This document shows positions 48,101 through 51,100 of a stretch of DNA of 64,000 bases, one piece after another (within the stretch, counting starts at the first letter, position 1; each line of letters starts with the position of its first letter). The translations under genes and the position numbers were made by a program. The stretch lies in contig NC_090322.1 in assembly GCF_040869045.1 (NCBI RefSeq), forward strand, positions 169,460,672 through 169,524,671, given 5' to 3'. The DNA is from Eurosta solidaginis (Eukaryota > Arthropoda > Insecta > Diptera > Tephritidae). The notes under the pieces were generated by a model that worked only from the letters and a program-made list of their open reading frames with translations, made no database searches and had not been told where the DNA came from.

Positions 48101-51100
48101 AAAAGCTTTTTGGGAATGACGTCGTATTACCGAAAGTTCATTCGAGATTACGCTAAGGTTGCTAAACCCTTGACCAATCTCACACGCGGTGAGAATTCGC
48201 AGGTCAAGGCAAACCAATCTAGAAGAGTGCGTATCAAAATGAATTCCGAGGCCCTTCAGGCCTTCGATACTCTAAAAAAACTACTCGTTTCCTCAGATAT
48301 TCTCGCATTTCCAGATTTCGAAAAACCGTTCAACCTTACCACCGACGCCTCAAACTATGCCATTGGTGGGGTGCTATCCCAAGGAGAAACAGGGAAAGAT
48401 CGACCCATCGCCTACATCTCAAGATCTTTAAGCAGAACAGAGGAAAACTATGCCACAAACGAGAAGGAAATGTTGGCTATAGTTTGGGCTCTAGACAACT
48501 TGAGATCCTACCTCTATGGGGCGAAAAAAGTTAGAATTTTCACTGACCACCAGCCTCTCACTTTTGCGTTAGGAAGTCGAAACTATAACGCCAAGTTGAA
48601 GAGGTGGAAGGCTAGAATAGAAGAGTATAACCACGAATTGATTTACACTCCTGGTAAATCGAATGTCGTGGCGGATGCTCTCTCCAGAATTCCATGCCAG
48701 GCAAACCATTTGACAGCACCGTCGGAACCCAACGATGCACCAACAGAAGCTAGAAGTGACGAGGGGACAGTTCACAGTGCTGAACAGGATTCTTCGGACC
48801 ACACGTTGAAGCCCCTTTGAACGTTTTCCGAAACCAAATAATTTTTACGGAGGGGAATGCAATGACTTGTGTTGAAAACCCACATCCAGGATTCACTCGT
48901 CATTATGTTAGACTAGATATAATTGAAAAGGCCAGCTTAACCGAAGCCTTGAAGGAACGCCTAAACCCAGCATTCATAAATGGAATAAAGATTCCAGAAA
49001 GTTACTTGCAACTCCTACAAGAAGTATATATAGAACATTTCCTTTTATACAAAATTAGGATAACTCAGAGGGTGGTCGAGGATGTGGCCAACGAGGATAG
49101 GATTTGCGGTATAATAGAGACAGAACATAGGAGGGCCCATAGAAACTCAAAAGAAAATAGGGAACAAATCTTGGAAAAGTATTATTTTCCCAAAATGGCT
49201 AGTAAGATAAAAAATTTCACTTCTAACTGTGAAACCTGCCTTGCTAACAAGTATGATAGGCATCCGGCAGTACCACCGATAAAAGAGACTCCAGTGCCGA
49301 AATATCCATGCGAAATAGTGCATGTGGACATTTTTGAAATTCAAGGCGAGACATTTTTATCTTGCATAGACAAATTTTCAAAATTTGCCAAGCTTTTTCA
49401 CATTAAAAATAAAGCATCCGTCACTCTCCGCGCTAAACTGACCAAAGTAATACACTATTTCACAATAGGAGATAGTCACCGACAATGAGAGGGGATTTAT
49501 GACTCCATTGGTATGTAACTACATAAGAGGTTTGGGAATCGAACTATATCAGACTCCAATTCAAAGAAGTGAAGTAAACGGCCAGATCGAAAAATTCCAC
49601 TCTACCATTATTGAGATTTATCGGTGCCTCCGGAAGGAAATAAATAACGCTAGACCAAAGGAATTGGTGTATATTGCTGTCGATCGTTACAACACAACAA
49701 TACACTCTGTAACGAAGAGGAAGCCTAGCGACATATTTTTCAACAGAACCGAAAGAATTAACTACCAAGGCCTAACCAACTTCAAAAGTAGGGTCCACAA
49801 GGAGATTAGGGAACAAATCAAGAGAAACCAGGAGTTAAGAAATCTCCGATTGAATAAAAAAAGGAAAAGAGCTAAGGAATTTAGGCCAGGAGATGAGATT
49901 TACGTCAGGGATAAACAAATAAAATCAAAACAAAAGGCACTTTACAAAAAGGAAACGGTTGGTAAGGACAATACAGTGACATTGCTCACAGACACTGGCA
50001 AAAGGCTTCATAAAGCGCAGATAAAAAATACGCGAACATAAGGTAAAAAAAAAAAAAAAAAAAAAAAGATAATAAGGTCACCACGGGAAGTCAACAACAA
50101 AAAGATGTCCCAATAAGGGACCCAAAGATTTGAAATTCTATAGCACAGACGACGCCAAAAAGGCGTCAATTTCAAGATCAACAACATAAGCGATTAAAGA
50201 GGCAACATAAAATATTGCAAAAAAAAAAAAAAACAAACAACAAAAAAATACAAAAAAAAACAGAGGAAACGATTTTTCGTTAAAAAAATTTTTAATGAAG
50301 CAATATCTGCCCACAAGAATATTAATTACACGCTTAATAAAAGAGGCAAAATAAAAAATAATTTTTTTTCTTAAGAAGAAATCTGTCCACAACAAAAAAC
50401 TAATTATGCGCTTACTAAAAAAGGCAAATTAGACAAATAGAAAAAAAAAATAAACAAAAAAACATAAAAAACTTTAAAGAAGGGGGTAAAGAGGAAACAT
50501 TTCAGTAATCCTTAGAAATATTATCCTTTTTCCTCAGCTTCTTTACCACGAGTTTTTGTAAGGCGGCAGGATCCAAGGGTAGTAGCCTTTAACGCTACCT
50601 TTCAAACAAAAGTAAAGAATTACAAACTACCTCCCTTTCATATCCATGCTCTCGGATCCTGTGGACCTTCCAAGTACCACGATGGGTAGCCGGGGACGGT
50701 GGTAGGATATAGGAATACATTTAAACGCAACAAAAAACACATAAATAAAATAATAAAATTCAAAAAAGCACACACAAAATTTTATTTTTTTAACTCTTCC
50801 CTTAGTGTGGAAAGATTTTTTTTATTATACAATAAAATGTTCTTTAATAATAAAAGGAAAAAATACAAAAGAAAACAAGATTTACATTATGTAACCATTT
50901 ATTATTAGTTCACCGTCCCTGGGATAAATAATAAAAGTGCCTAAAAACAAAAAATGGTCAATACTAATCTTACCAACACTAATGAGTTTTTTTTCTCTCC
51001 ATAATGGAACACAGTTTATTTTTAATATCTGGCGTGTACGGCCTCAACATCTACAATTATGGCTCCCCACTGGTAACTATTGAGCACGGGCGTGGTTGGA

